In this document: one piece after another, positions 43,310 to 53,306 of the stretch
Numbering within the stretch: position 1 is the first letter of the stretch
Layout: every line of letters starts with the position of its first letter
Assembly: GCF_902502825.2 (NCBI RefSeq)
Contig: NZ_LR723670.1
Span: forward strand, 3,654,501 to 3,718,500
Direction of reading: 5' to 3'
DNA: 64,000 nucleotides
DNA from: Pseudorhizobium flavum
Lineage (GTDB): Bacteria > Pseudomonadota > Alphaproteobacteria > Rhizobiales > Rhizobiaceae
Made by a program: the position numbers and the translations under genes
The notes under the pieces: model-generated
Databases searched by the model: none
What the model saw: the letters and a program-made list of their open reading frames with translations, nothing else
Told to the model about the DNA's origin: nothing

Positions 43310-44032
43310 TCACGCCGGTGTCGCTGCCCGCCCTACTCCTAGGTGCTGCGCCATGACCTCATCATTGTCGAGCAGTTCGGCGCTCGTTCCGGAATAGACC
43401 ACCGCGCCACGGTCCAGGATGATGGCGTCATCGGTCAGGGGCAGTATCTTGCGTGCCTTCTGTTCGATGATGATGGCCGACATCCCTTCTCCCTCGACGA
43501 TCTGGCGAAGTGCGGCAAGAAGCTCGTCGACGATGATCGGGGCAAGTCCTTCGAGAGGCTCGTCCAGCAGGAGAAGCCGGGGATTGACCATGAGCGCGCG
43601 GGCCACGGCGAGCATCTGCTGTTCACCCCCGGACAGCTGGCTGCCGAGGTTACGGCGCCGCTCTTCCAGGCGTGGAAACATGGAAAAGACGCGCGGCAGC
43701 GTCCAGGGGCCGGACCGGGCGATGGCGGTCAGGTTTTCTTCCACCGTGAGTGATTTGAAGATGTTGCGCTCCTGCGGGACCCAGCCGATTCCTGCCGCCA
43801 CGCGGCGATCGGCGCGAAGGCGGGTGATGTCGCGCTCCAACAGCTTGATGCTACCCGAGTGGTGAGTGGTCAAACCGGCGATGGTGTCCACCAGGGTCGT
43901 CTTTCCGGTACCGTTCCTGCCGAGCAAGGCCAGCGTCCGGCCTTCGTCCATCGTCAGACTGATCCCGGCCAGGACGCTCGCTTCGCCGTAGCCGGCGACG
44001 AGGCGATCGATGACGAGCAGCGGCCGGTTCAT
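43310..44032 (-). CDS. livF: Liv-type ABC transporter ATP-binding protein
   Basis: The 240-residue ATPase has Walker A LLGRNGTGKTTLVD, a Q-loop at WVPQERNIFKSLTVEEN, the signature LSGGEQQMLAVARALM and Walker B LLLLDEPLEGLAP. The short form without the extra C-terminal part is LivF. It is the last gene of the operon, overlapping livG by four bases. Together with LivG it powers the LivHM channel. Confidence 0.92.
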   Translation of the reverse strand: MNRPLLVIDRLVAGYGEASVLAGISLTMDEGRTLALLGRNGTGKTTLVDTIAGLTTHHSGSIKLLERDITRLRADRRVAAGIGWVPQERNIFKSLTVEENLTAIARSGPWTLPRVFSMFPRLEERRRNLGSQLSGGEQQMLAVARALMVNPRLLLLDEPLEGLAPIIVDELLAALRQIVEGEGMSAIIIEQKARKILPLTDDAIILDRGAVVYSGTSAELLDNDEVMAQHLGVGRAATPA

Positions 44033-44775
44033 GCATTCTCTCCGAGGTAGACCGCCTTCACCCGGGTGTCGCTGGAGATGTCTGCTACTGAACCTTCGGC
44101 AAAGACCGCTCCTGCGACAAGGACGGTAATCCGGCTCGCAAAGGAAAAGACGAGGTCCATGTCGTGCTCGATCAGCAGGACGGTCACGTCGCCCGGCAGG
44201 TCCGAGACGATCCTCAGCACTTCGTGACGCTCGTCTTCGGGAACGCCGGCAGCAGGCTCGTCGAGCAGAAGCACCTTCGGCTTCGACGCGAATGCCAGAG
44301 CGATCTCGAGAAGCCGCTGTTTGCCGTAAGGAAGCGTCGCCGTCCGGCTGCCCATGACGGCATCGAGGCCGAACCGTCCGAGTAGTTCCGCCGCCTCGTC
44401 GACTGCCTGCCTGTAGCTGGCAATACCGCGAAAGAGATTGCCTCCGACACCGTCCCGCTCGCTGATCGCCAGCGCCACCGTCTCCAGCGGGGTGTAATCG
44501 ACAAACAGCTGGTTGATCTGGAACGTACGTGTCAATCCCTTCTTCACCCGCTGATGAGCAGGCAGATCCGTAATGTCCTCGCCTCCCAGCAGAACCTCGC
44601 CTCCGGTCGGCTTGAGGACTCCGGTCAGCAGGTTGATGAGAGTGGTCTTGCCGGCGCCGTTCGGCCCGATCAGCGCGTGGCGGGCACCCTGTTCCACCTG
44701 TAGGTTCACATCATTCGTGACCACGAATGCACCGAACCGGCATTTCAATCCCCTGGTTTCCAGTGCGATGGTCAT
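44029..44775 (-). CDS. livG: Liv-type ABC transporter ATP-binding protein
   Basis: The 248-residue protein has the LivG features: Walker A LIGPNGAGKTTLINLLTG, the FQINQLFVDYTPLETV region, a YGKQR-type signature (LPYGKQRLLEIALAFASKP) and Walker B VLLLDEPAAGVPEDE. The signature is the LPYGxxR form common in LivG-type ATPases instead of LSGGQ. It overlaps livM and livF by four bases each. Confidence 0.92.
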   Translation of the reverse strand: MTIALETRGLKCRFGAFVVTNDVNLQVEQGARHALIGPNGAGKTTLINLLTGVLKPTGGEVLLGGEDITDLPAHQRVKKGLTRTFQINQLFVDYTPLETVALAISERDGVGGNLFRGIASYRQAVDEAAELLGRFGLDAVMGSRTATLPYGKQRLLEIALAFASKPKVLLLDEPAAGVPEDERHEVLRIVSDLPGDVTVLLIEHDMDLVFSFASRITVLVAGAVFAEGSVADISSDTRVKAVYLGENA

Positions 44776-45812
44776 GGCTTCATGCCTTTCAGCCGCGATA
44801 GCCGCTCCGGAAGGAAGCCGATCCAGTTGGACAGCCGATTGCGTCCTACAAGAACCAGGATGATCAGCAACAGCCCGATCCAGAACATCCAGTATTGCGG
44901 CGTGACCACGGACAGCCAGTCCCGCAGAAGCGTGAAGGCGATTGCGCCGAAAATGCCGCCGTATAGATAGCCGGTGCCACCGATGACCAACACGAGAAGG
45001 ACATCCGCAGAGCGGTGGAATGCCAGCACATCCGGCGAGACGAAGGAGGTCGTCTGCGTCAGGAGAGCACCGGCGAAGCCGGCCATGATCGCTGCGATCG
45101 TGTAGACGAGGATTATGCGGCGGCGGGCGGGAACGCCGACCATAGCCGCACGGACCGGGTTTGCCTTGATCGCCTTGAGGGACAGGCCGAAGGGTGAGAA
45201 CGCAATCCGCCGCGCTATCATGGTCGAGATGAACAGAACCACTAGGCAGTAGATGTAGCCGTTACGGCCCCAGAGGTCGAACTCGAACATGCCGAGGATA
45301 GGTCCCAGGCTGAAGCCGCTGAGCCCGTCTGCACCGCCTGTCAGCCAGCCGAGCTGATTTGCAGCCTCCGCCAGCATCAGGGCGATGCCGAGCGTCGTCA
45401 TCAACCGGGTGAGGTCGGAGCCGCGCAGGATGAGGAAACTTGTTGCATAACCCAGCAGCCCGCTCGCAAGCCCCGCTACCACCAAGCCTATGACCGGCTC
45501 CGCGTAGTAATGACGCGCAACGAGACCGGCAACATAAGCTCCAACGCCGAAGAACGCCGTGTGGCCGAGGGAGACGATTCCGGCAAAGCCCAGTACAAGA
45601 TCCAACGACACAGCGAATAGCGCCAGTATGGCGATTTCGGTCAGGATAAGCATCTTCGAGGGCAGCACGAAGATGGCGATGACCGCCGCAAGCCAGACGA
45701 CCACCTCATAGAAGCGGATGCGGCTGCGCTGGCGCATCAAGGATTGCGCCTGCTCCGAACCGAATACCGGTTCCGGCATCGGCTTGGTATGCTGATCTGC
45801 CAGCATGCTCAT
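44772..45812 (-). CDS. livM: Liv-type ABC transporter permease
   Basis: The 346-residue permease has about ten membrane helices, with the LVLGFAGIVSLGHTAFFGVGAY (shortened here: FAGIVSLGHTAFFGVGAY) and LKAIKANPVRAAMVG segments of LivM. The extended N terminus (about 35 polar residues) precedes the first helix. It forms the channel with LivH and overlaps both livH and livG by four bases. Confidence 0.92.
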   Translation of the reverse strand: MSMLADQHTKPMPEPVFGSEQAQSLMRQRSRIRFYEVVVWLAAVIAIFVLPSKMLILTEIAILALFAVSLDLVLGFAGIVSLGHTAFFGVGAYVAGLVARHYYAEPVIGLVVAGLASGLLGYATSFLILRGSDLTRLMTTLGIALMLAEAANQLGWLTGGADGLSGFSLGPILGMFEFDLWGRNGYIYCLVVLFISTMIARRIAFSPFGLSLKAIKANPVRAAMVGVPARRRIILVYTIAAIMAGFAGALLTQTTSFVSPDVLAFHRSADVLLVLVIGGTGYLYGGIFGAIAFTLLRDWLSVVTPQYWMFWIGLLLIILVLVGRNRLSNWIGFLPERLSRLKGMKP

Positions 45813-46669
45813 CGCGCACCGCCCCGAGCAAACAATCCGCTCGGTCTTACGATCAGCATGATGATCATCAGGCCGTAAATCACGAAGGGCCCGATTGCCG
45901 GGACGTAATACTTGCCAGCCACGTCGGCGATACCGAGCAGGATGGCAGCAAGGAACGGCCCACTGACCGTGGAGGTGCCGCCAACGGCAACCACGATCAG
46001 GAAGTAGATCATGAACTTGAGGGGAAAGTTCGGGTCGAGACCTAGAATCTCCGCTCCCATGGCGCCGCCGAGCCCTGCAAGGCCGGAACCGAAAGCGAAG
46101 GTGAGTGCGAACACCGCCGAGACATTGATGCCGAGGCCCATTGCCACACGACGATCATCCACGGCGGCACGAAGCCGGCTGCCGAACCGCGTCTTCGACA
46201 GAATCAGTTGAAGCGCGATCGCGAGGATCGCGCAGATGACGATGGTGAAGAGACGATAGCGGCCAATGCCGACGCCGAGCACCTCGGTCCGTCCCGAAAG
46301 CTCAGGCGGCAGCTGTATCAGTTGCTGCTGTCCTCCCATAATGTAGTCGGCCGCGGCAACGGCCATGAAGACGAGTCCGACCGAGAAGAGAACCTGATCG
46401 AGGTGGCTCGCCGTATAGAGGCGCCGGTACAGCGTCCGCTCCAGGATTGCTCCCAGAGCGGCACTGACGAGAAAGGCCGCCGGCAGGCACCAATAGAACG
46501 ACAGACCGTATCGGTTCATCATCACGACGGTCACATACCCACCGGTCATGGCAAAGGCGCCATGGGCAAGATTGATGAAATTCATCAATCCGAGCGTGAT
46601 CGTCAGTCCGCAAGCGAGGATGAACAGGAGCATGCCATAGGCGATGCCGTCGAACAGGATGGTCAGCAT
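45809..46669 (-). CDS. livH: Liv-type ABC transporter permease
   Basis: The 286-residue permease has eight or so membrane helices and the conserved LGLMNFINLAHGAFAMTGGY and SKTRFGSRLRAAVDDRRVA segments of LivH. It pairs with LivM. The ATG follows the livJ stop by 48 bases; the operon then runs as tightly overlapping genes. Confidence 0.92.
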   Translation of the reverse strand: MLTILFDGIAYGMLLFILACGLTITLGLMNFINLAHGAFAMTGGYVTVVMMNRYGLSFYWCLPAAFLVSAALGAILERTLYRRLYTASHLDQVLFSVGLVFMAVAAADYIMGGQQQLIQLPPELSGRTEVLGVGIGRYRLFTIVICAILAIALQLILSKTRFGSRLRAAVDDRRVAMGLGINVSAVFALTFAFGSGLAGLGGAMGAEILGLDPNFPLKFMIYFLIVVAVGGTSTVSGPFLAAILLGIADVAGKYYVPAIGPFVIYGLMIIMLIVRPSGLFARGGAR

Positions 46670-46717
46670 TGGCCCTCACGCGATTGGAGGGCCCGGCAAG
46701 CGGCCCCTCGCTGTAAC

Positions 46718-47890
46718 TCACTGTGCCGAGTTCGGATCGCGGATCTTCTCGTACTTGGTGAACTCGACGTTGTAGAGCTCACCGTCGACTTCTTTCACCT
46801 CGCGGATATAGATGTCCTGGACGATGTCGCGGGTCTGCGGGTCGATCATGATCGGTCCGCGCGGGCTGGTCCATTCGGCGCCCTTCATGGCTTCGATGAG
46901 TTTGTCGCCGTCCGTGTCGCCACCCGTCTTTTCGAGTGCCATGTAGGCGAGATGCATGGCGTCATAGCCGCCGACCGACATGAAGTTCGGGCGCATGTTG
47001 TTGTTCGACTTGCGGACCTCCTCCACGAAAGCCTTGTTTTCGGGGCTATCGTGGTTGGCGGAATAGAAGTGGCCGGTGATGACGCCCTTGGCCGCGTCGC
47101 CGATTCCGTTCAAGAGGTCATCATCGGTGACGTCGCCGGTCGCGATCAGCTTGATCCCCGCATCCGCCAGGCCGCGTTCGACAAACTGTTTCATGAACAG
47201 CGAACCGACGCCCGAAGGCACGAACACGAAAACGGCATCCGGCTTGGCATCCCGGACGCGTTGCAGGAACGGCGCGAAGTCAGGGTTCTGGAGCGGTACT
47301 CGAACGGACTCGACGATCTCGCCGCCTTCCTTCTTGTACTGGTCGACGAAGCCCTTCTCGATGTCGTGGCCGGGGCCGTAATCAGTGACGAGCGTGACGA
47401 CGCGCTTCAGCCCGTTCTCAACGGCCCAGGTTGCCACTGGCAGCGCGGACTGCGGGCCGCCCATGCTGGTCCGGACGAAGTAGTCGGACTGCGTCATGAT
47501 CGCCGAGGTCGTTGCGGATGTGATGATTGCCGGGATCTTCGCCTGGTTCAGGACAGGAGCCACGGACATGGCAAGCGGCGTCAGGCCGAAGCCCATCAGC
47601 ATACTCACGCCTTCATTGACCACGAGTTCCTGCGCGATCCGGCGCGTCTGGTCGGCAGTTCCGGCATCATCCCGCAGGACGACCTCCACTTTCTTGCCGC
47701 CGGCCGTATCGCCGTTGATGGCCATGTAAGCCTTCACACCGGCTTCAACCTGCCGCCCCGTCGAGGCGAAGGGACCGGTCATCGGCAGGACGAGGCCGAT
47801 CTTGACGACCTCCTGCGCATAAGCCGGCAGCACGGCCATCGCGCCTAAAGCGACGCTGGCTGCGGCAACGAATGTTCTTCTCGTGATCAT
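46718..47890 (-). CDS. Liv-type ABC transporter periplasmic binding protein
   Basis: The 390-residue protein has an N-terminal signal with a twin-arginine motif (ITRRTFVAAASVALGAMAVL, cleavage near AYA-QE) and a type I periplasmic binding fold (KIGLVLPMTGPFASTGRQVE, IPAIITSATTSAIM). The family normally binds branched-chain amino acids or amides, but many paralogues take other ligands, and this gene's regulation (see upstream region) points to a dicarboxylate or related compound. The ATG has GAGGAGGAGAAGGC before it. It is the first gene of the livJHMGF-type operon. Confidence 0.9.
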   Translation of the reverse strand: MITRRTFVAAASVALGAMAVLPAYAQEVVKIGLVLPMTGPFASTGRQVEAGVKAYMAINGDTAGGKKVEVVLRDDAGTADQTRRIAQELVVNEGVSMLMGFGLTPLAMSVAPVLNQAKIPAIITSATTSAIMTQSDYFVRTSMGGPQSALPVATWAVENGLKRVVTLVTDYGPGHDIEKGFVDQYKKEGGEIVESVRVPLQNPDFAPFLQRVRDAKPDAVFVFVPSGVGSLFMKQFVERGLADAGIKLIATGDVTDDDLLNGIGDAAKGVITGHFYSANHDSPENKAFVEEVRKSNNNMRPNFMSVGGYDAMHLAYMALEKTGGDTDGDKLIEAMKGAEWTSPRGPIMIDPQTRDIVQDIYIREVKEVDGELYNVEFTKYEKIRDPNSAQ

Positions 47891-48422
47891 GCCTTCTCCT
47901 CCTCTGGATCATGCGCGCGCCGGTGCGGCCGCTGCGAGCGGTTCACCTGTGTATGTCATCTGCCATGCGCACTCCTCCTGCACAAGGCAATGCACGTCCT
48001 GCAACTGCAGCCGGTCAGGTTGCCAGCCCTTCCTCGATTTTGCGGCGGGGCTGGATGTATACAAAAGGTGCTGTCAGGATTTTCGTCGGGCGAACAGCGG
48101 TCCGCCGTCATTCTGTCAGCTTTACCTCCCAGCCAGCTGCCATTTCGCCGTCCCCAGCAATGCCCGACCTCCCGGGCCGGATCTGTCAGGGAAGGCTTCA
48201 AACGTAGTTTCTGTATACAGCTGCTGTCAATATGGAGCTGCGTCAGGCATCGTTCATCTTAAGGTGTATACGGAGGCGTCAACGGCTCCAGCCGCCGTGT
48301 GCCATCGGGGCTGGCAGCCTAGCAGCCTTGCCGCGAGAACAGGAGCCGGGTCCCAGGCAGGTCTGTTGGGTGCAAGTTCGATTTCCTTGACGGCAAGTCG
48401 TCGGCAGCGATTGGGCGGAGGA
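47891..48422. promoter_or_regulatory. Long intergenic region upstream of livJ with three TGTATACA palindromes
   Basis: No plausible gene occurs in this 532-base gap; the open frames in it start poorly and have unusual codon use. It contains TGTATACA at 48056-48063 and 48212-48219 and TGTATACG at 48265-48272, i.e. 166, 322 and 375 bases upstream of the livJ start. The first is extended to ATGTATACAA. The same palindrome lies in front of the malonate operon, so these are probable MatR-type operators controlling livJ. Confidence 0.6.
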
Positions 48423-49940
48423 TCAGTTGCGAGAGGTGTATAGGCCCGCGTAGGTGTCTCTCAACACATTCTTCTGGACCTTGCCCATGGTGTTGCGCGG
48501 CAGCTCATCGACGAAGACCACCCGCTTTGGTTGCTTGTACCGCGCTAGCCGATCCCCGAGCCCGTCCAGGATGCCCCGTTCGGTGATGTTAGCTTGTGGC
48601 TTCCGTACCACGATGGCCGTCACGCCCTCGCCGAAATCAGGATGAGCCACGCCGATGACCGCGCTCTCAAGCACCCCGTCCAACTGGTCGATTTCGGTTT
48701 CGACCTCCTTGGGATAGATGTTGTATCCGCCGGAGATGACGAGATCCTTCCCCCGGCCGACGATGTGGACATAGCCTTTCTCGTCGATCCTGCCGAGGTC
48801 CCCGGTGATGAAGAAGCCGTCGCTGCGAAATTCCGCTGCGGTCTTCTCCGGCATCCGCCAGTAGCCCTGGAAAACGTTCGGGCCCTTCACCTCGATCATC
48901 CCCGTATCACCGTCAGTAAGGATCCTGCTCGTTTCCGGGTCAGTGATCCGAAGCTCGACACCAGGAAGCGGGAAGCCGACCGTCCCTGCTATCCGTTCTC
49001 CGTCGTACGGGTTCGAGGTGTTCATATTTGTCTCGGTCATGCCGTAGCGCTCAAGGATGGCATGGCCGGTGCGCTCGAAAAAGCTTCGATGGGTCTCGGC
49101 AAGAAGTGGCGCCGAGCCGGAAATGAAAAGACGCATGCCGGCTGTCGCCTCCCTTGTCAGGCCCTCGTGCTGCAGGATGCGGACATAAAAGGTCGGCACG
49201 CCCATCATCACGGTGGCCCGCGGCATGCGCCGCAGCACCTCGTCGGGGTCGAACTTCGGCAGGAAATCCATGGAGGCGCCCGAAAGGAGAACGACGTTCG
49301 ACGCCACAAAGAGCCCATGGGTGTGGAAGATGGGCAGGGCATGGATCAGTCGGTCGGATGAGGTGAAGCGCCAGTAGTCGCAGAGGGTTCGTGCATTCGA
49401 CAGGAGATTGTCATGGGTAAGCATGGCGCCCTTTGAGCGGCCGGTCGTCCCGGACGTGTAAAGGATTGCAGCCAGATCGTCCGGTCCCCTTTCGGCATCG
49501 CTGAACGCACTGCTCTCCGCCTTGGCGCGTTCCATCAGCGTGCCATTCCCCTTGTCATCCAGCGTCTCTACCAGCGCTCCATGCGCCCAGGCGACCTTCG
49601 CCATGCCTTCCCGTGTCCGTGGATCGCACACGACGAGCCGCGGCTCCGCATCGCCGACGAAGTAATCGATTTCAGCCAAGGTATAAGCCGTGTTGAGCGG
49701 AAGGTAGATGGCTCCCGCGCGCACGCAAGCGAGATAGAGCATCAATGCCTGTGGGCTCTTCTCCACCTGAACGGCCACCCGGTCTCCCGGGCGCACGCCG
49801 AGCTTGTCGAGGGCGGACGCGATACGGCCTGACTCCTCGAGCATGTCTCCATAGCTCCATGTCCGACCATCGAGCGCTTCCAGGAAGAGGGCATCGGGAT
49901 CAGCGGCTGACCGGATGGCGTCGAAGAGGTGATTGGTCAT
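48423..49940 (-). CDS. matB: Malonyl-CoA synthetase
   Basis: The 505-residue acyl-adenylate synthetase has ILYTSGTTGRSKGAMLTHDN (P-loop), the YGMTETNMNTSNP motif, GDLGRIDEKGYVHIVGRGKD and the catalytic Lys near the C terminus (LPRNTMGKVQKN). It activates malonate with ATP and CoA. The ATG overlaps the decarboxylase stop by four bases. MatB in rhizobia takes malonate and methylmalonate and sits in the mat operon, as here. Confidence 0.93.
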   Translation of the reverse strand: MTNHLFDAIRSAADPDALFLEALDGRTWSYGDMLEESGRIASALDKLGVRPGDRVAVQVEKSPQALMLYLACVRAGAIYLPLNTAYTLAEIDYFVGDAEPRLVVCDPRTREGMAKVAWAHGALVETLDDKGNGTLMERAKAESSAFSDAERGPDDLAAILYTSGTTGRSKGAMLTHDNLLSNARTLCDYWRFTSSDRLIHALPIFHTHGLFVASNVVLLSGASMDFLPKFDPDEVLRRMPRATVMMGVPTFYVRILQHEGLTREATAGMRLFISGSAPLLAETHRSFFERTGHAILERYGMTETNMNTSNPYDGERIAGTVGFPLPGVELRITDPETSRILTDGDTGMIEVKGPNVFQGYWRMPEKTAAEFRSDGFFITGDLGRIDEKGYVHIVGRGKDLVISGGYNIYPKEVETEIDQLDGVLESAVIGVAHPDFGEGVTAIVVRKPQANITERGILDGLGDRLARYKQPKRVVFVDELPRNTMGKVQKNVLRDTYAGLYTSRN

Positions 49941-51364
49941 GATGCGGACTCCGTCGGGGCCTTGTGCTGTTTTTCATGCTCGTTCGGGTTGGAAGAAGCC
50001 CCCGGGGCTGGAAGGAGGCCGCGGGATCCGCGATCAGCCGGGATCATCCGCCGTATCGCAGGCGTCGTGACGACCTCGCCTCTGGCTGCGAACGCCTCGT
50101 GGTTGGTCTCGATCTCGTCGAGCTTGTAGAGATAGTTCACCATGAGGCCGCGGGCCTGGCGCATGGCGCGTGGGGACCGGTCCGCCAGATAATTGATGCG
50201 CTCCAGTCTGGCGCCGTTGCCGAGGTGGAAGCGGGCAACAGGATCAATGACTCTTCCCTGGGGATCACGGGCGCGCAGGAAGTAAGAGGCCGCGGCCGTG
50301 GTGAGTGCCGCCTCCAGGACATCTGCCCCCTGCTCTCGCTCTTCCCATCCGGGCTCCTCCGTCTGGCGGAGAACCTCCCTGGCGGCATCCGGCAGCGCGT
50401 CGGACACTTCATTGAGAAGCTCTCCGGAGAGCCATCTCGCGAAGCCCGGAACGGGTGAAAGCGTGACGAAGGTCTGGAGCCTGGGATGATCCCGCCTCAG
50501 GTCCTCCACGACCTGCTTGATCAGGAAGTTGCCGAAGGACACGCCGCGAAGGCCCGCCTGGCAGTTGGAGATTGAATAGAACACTGCAATCGTCGCCTCT
50601 CCAGCGGGAAGAACCGTGCGATCCTCGCGCAGAAGCGAATCGATGCTTGAGGGCATGTCGCGGGTCAGGGCGACCTCGACGAAGATTAGCGGATCGTCCG
50701 AAAGTTGCGGGTGGAAGAAGGCGAAGCAGCGGCGATCTTCCGGCTCCAGCCGCCGCCGCAGTTCATCCCAACCGCCGATGTCATGGACTGCTTCGTATCG
50801 GATGATCTTTTCCAGGACATTGGCCGGCGTCGACCAGTCGATCGGCCGCAGCAGCAGGAACCCGCGATTGAACCAGGAGCCGAAGAGATGGGCAAAATCC
50901 GCATCGACAGCCGCGAGCTCCGGAGCAACATCCTTGAGCTTGAGAAGGGCTTCGCGCATTTGCACGAGTGTCCGGATACCGTCGGGCGCGAGGTTCAGCC
51001 GGCGGATCAGTTCCTGCCGGCGGGGCTCGGCAGCAAGATGGAGTTCGAGCAGGGCCTCCGGTCCCTGGTCTCTTCTATACTCCTCGATTGCCCGTTCCAG
51101 CCTCCCTAGGTCGGGGCCGAAATCTTGCAGCAGCAGCAGCATGAATGCGCGCTGCTCTTCCTGCAAAAATCCCTGCCAGCGTCGCAGGATGTTCTGCGCC
51201 AGTGCCATGCCGGAGGCTTCTCCCCGGCTCGACAAAAGCGTCTCGCAAAGGCTTGTCGTGCCCGTCACCGGGTTCTCGTCATCGCGGGGGGCGAGCGACA
51301 GGAAGCGCCGCCCCCTGTCAGCAATCGCCTGCAGCATGTCGGCGAACTGGAATGTTCCGGTCAT
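49937..51364 (-). CDS. mcd: Malonyl-CoA decarboxylase
   Basis: The 475-residue protein matches bacterial malonyl-CoA decarboxylase (MatA/MCD): FVTLSPVPGFARWLSGELL, RRDPxxxF-like DHPRLQTFVTL, GVSFGNFLIKQVVEDL and the C-terminal HLGNGARLERINYLADRS with the conserved His near it. It converts malonyl-CoA to acetyl-CoA and CO2. It overlaps both matB and the TRAP large permease by four bases. Confidence 0.93.
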   Translation of the reverse strand: MTGTFQFADMLQAIADRGRRFLSLAPRDDENPVTGTTSLCETLLSSRGEASGMALAQNILRRWQGFLQEEQRAFMLLLLQDFGPDLGRLERAIEEYRRDQGPEALLELHLAAEPRRQELIRRLNLAPDGIRTLVQMREALLKLKDVAPELAAVDADFAHLFGSWFNRGFLLLRPIDWSTPANVLEKIIRYEAVHDIGGWDELRRRLEPEDRRCFAFFHPQLSDDPLIFVEVALTRDMPSSIDSLLREDRTVLPAGEATIAVFYSISNCQAGLRGVSFGNFLIKQVVEDLRRDHPRLQTFVTLSPVPGFARWLSGELLNEVSDALPDAAREVLRQTEEPGWEEREQGADVLEAALTTAAASYFLRARDPQGRVIDPVARFHLGNGARLERINYLADRSPRAMRQARGLMVNYLYKLDEIETNHEAFAARGEVVTTPAIRRMIPADRGSRGLLPAPGASSNPNEHEKQHKAPTESAS

Positions 51365-52677
51365 TCCACCACTCCAAGCATCTGGTTGGGAAGCCAGGTC
51401 GCGATATCAGGGAAGAGGCACAGGATGAGGATGGCGAGGAACATCACGAGGACATAGGGGAGCGAACCCCACAGGATGTCCCTGGTCGGCACTGTCGGCG
51501 CGATTGCGTTGATGACGAACAGGTTAAGCCCGATCGGCGGGGTAATCAGCCCTACTTCCATGTTGATGGTCAGGACGATGGCGAACCAGTAGGGATCGAA
51601 GCCCGCCTGGGTGACGATCGGAAACAGCATGGGCGCGGTCATGACGATGACTGCCACCGGCGGCAGGAACATGCCGCACACGAGCAGGAAGACATTGATG
51701 ATCGCCATCAGCACCCAGCGGTTGACCTCCATGTCCGCGATCACCGTCGCGATCGTCTGAGTGATGAAAAGCGACGAGAGCGCAAAGGCAAAGAGCTCGG
51801 CGGCGGCCATGATCATCATGATCATGACGCTCTCCCGCATCGCAGAGGCGAAGATGCCGCTCACGGCGCGGAACCTGAAGAGCCGGTAGGCGATGATCAC
51901 TGCGAGGAGGGTAAGAAGAGCGCCTGCACCCGCGGCTTCCGATGGCGTAGCGATGCCCCCGTAGAGCACGTAGAGCGTGCCCGCGATGATCAGTAGGAAC
52001 GGCAGGATGCGCGGCATCGCCGACAGCCGCTCCTTCAGGGTGTAGCGGACCGAGCGGGCTGCGAATTCGTAGCCCTTGCGCTTGCAGTCGATGATTGCCC
52101 AGACCATGAACATCGCCGTCAGCATGATCCCGGGAATCACGCCCGCCATGAACAGCCGCCCGATTGAGGTCTCCGTGGCGATGCCATAGACGATCAGGGT
52201 GACGGACGGCGGAATGAGGATCCCGAGCGTGCCGCCCGCAGCGATCGATCCGGTAGCGACGGAATTCGGATAACCCCGCCGCAGCATTTCCGGGATACCC
52301 ATTTTTCCGATCGCGGCGCAGGTTGCTGGTGAGGATCCCGTCATTCCGGAAAAGATCGCGCAGGAGCCGATGTTCGACAGGACGAGCCCTCCGGGGACTC
52401 GGTTCAGCCAGCGGTCCAGCGAGGTGTAGAGATCAGACCCGGCTGGCGAGGAGGCCACAGCTGCACCCATGAGGACGAACATGGGGATCGAGACATAGGC
52501 AAGATTGGCGATCCCGGAGAACATCGTGTCCCCGAGAATGTAGAAGATGTCGAAACCGTCCTGCAGGAAGAGCGCCACGAAGGCGGCAAGGCCAAGCGCG
52601 AAGGCAATAGGCATCCCTGTCGCGAGAAGGACGAACAGCAAGGCGATGATCAGGAGACCGGCACCGGTAGCGCTCAT
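51361..52677 (-). CDS. dctM: TRAP transporter large permease (DctM-type)
   Basis: The 438-residue protein has 12 or more membrane helices and the DctM/SiaM features GLVLSNIGSCAIFSGMTGSS, KMGIPEMLRRGYPNSVATGSI (quoted in part) and IAAGGTLGILIPPSVTLIVYG. With DctP and DctQ it forms a sodium-driven dicarboxylate importer; here malonate is the likely substrate because the operon continues into mcd and matB. Overlaps both neighbours by four bases. Confidence 0.92.
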   Translation of the reverse strand: MSATGAGLLIIALLFVLLATGMPIAFALGLAAFVALFLQDGFDIFYILGDTMFSGIANLAYVSIPMFVLMGAAVASSPAGSDLYTSLDRWLNRVPGGLVLSNIGSCAIFSGMTGSSPATCAAIGKMGIPEMLRRGYPNSVATGSIAAGGTLGILIPPSVTLIVYGIATETSIGRLFMAGVIPGIMLTAMFMVWAIIDCKRKGYEFAARSVRYTLKERLSAMPRILPFLLIIAGTLYVLYGGIATPSEAAGAGALLTLLAVIIAYRLFRFRAVSGIFASAMRESVMIMMIMAAAELFAFALSSLFITQTIATVIADMEVNRWVLMAIINVFLLVCGMFLPPVAVIVMTAPMLFPIVTQAGFDPYWFAIVLTINMEVGLITPPIGLNLFVINAIAPTVPTRDILWGSLPYVLVMFLAILILCLFPDIATWLPNQMLGVVE

Positions 52678-53306
52678 GGAAGGTGTCCCTTCTCGTTGGC
52701 TCCGGCGCTCGTGGCCGGAAGGGGAAGTTCGGGACCTGGGATGCTGCTTGAGTCGACCGGCGGCTCAGCCAGCCCCAACAGGACAAAGATGTTGGCTGTG
52801 TATTGAAGGCACAGCAGGAAGAAGCCTATCGGGAGAGCGGACAACGGTATCCAGAGCGGTGGGGCCCATACGCTGGAGTGCTTCCAGTTGCCGGTCCAGG
52901 CCTCCTCGAATTGCACCCAGGTCGCCGCCAGCATGACGATGCAGAATACGAGGCCCAACATGGCTCCCAGGATCCGGAGCCTCTTGCGGTTTTGCTGGCC
53001 GAGCAGCAGCTCGACGACGTCGACACCGACATGACCGCCCTTCAGAAGCACGTAAGGAGCACCCAGAAATATGGCGGCGGTCGCGGAGAAGACGACGAAG
53101 TCCGTCTGCCAGATGGTCGGCAGGCGAAAGACGTATCGCATGAGGATCATCTGGCAGACGACCAGCATGGCGATAACGATCAACGCGGTGGCGATCACCG
53201 CGAACAAGCGGGACACCCTGCCCACCCAAAGGATATAGGGGTTCAGCATCGCAAGAATTTCCAGTGGAGACGGACGGCGCGCCAGTGCGCGCCGTCTTTT
53301 GCTCAT
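52674..53306 (-). CDS. dctQ: TRAP transporter small permease (DctQ-type)
   Basis: The 210-residue protein has four membrane helices with the MILMRYVFRLPTIWQTDFVVF signature (quoted in part: RYVFRLPTIWQTDFVVF) and GGHVGVDVVELLL of DctQ proteins. It overlaps dctP and dctM by four bases. A polar C-terminal tail of about 35 residues is unusual but not rare. Confidence 0.9.
   Translation of the reverse strand: MSKRRRALARRPSPLEILAMLNPYILWVGRVSRLFAVIATALIVIAMLVVCQMILMRYVFRLPTIWQTDFVVFSATAAIFLGAPYVLLKGGHVGVDVVELLLGQQNRKRLRILGAMLGLVFCIVMLAATWVQFEEAWTGNWKHSSVWAPPLWIPLSALPIGFFLLCLQYTANIFVLLGLAEPPVDSSSIPGPELPLPATSAGANEKGHLP

Noticed and set aside
46208..47848. 546-codon open frame on the plus strand
   Set aside because: It runs opposite to livH and the Liv binding-protein gene, whose reading frames have full family motifs.
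47883..48443. 186-codon open frame in the livJ-matB gap
   Set aside because: It has Cys- and Ser-rich, irregular composition, lacks a ribosome site and covers the TGTATACA operators; treated as non-coding.
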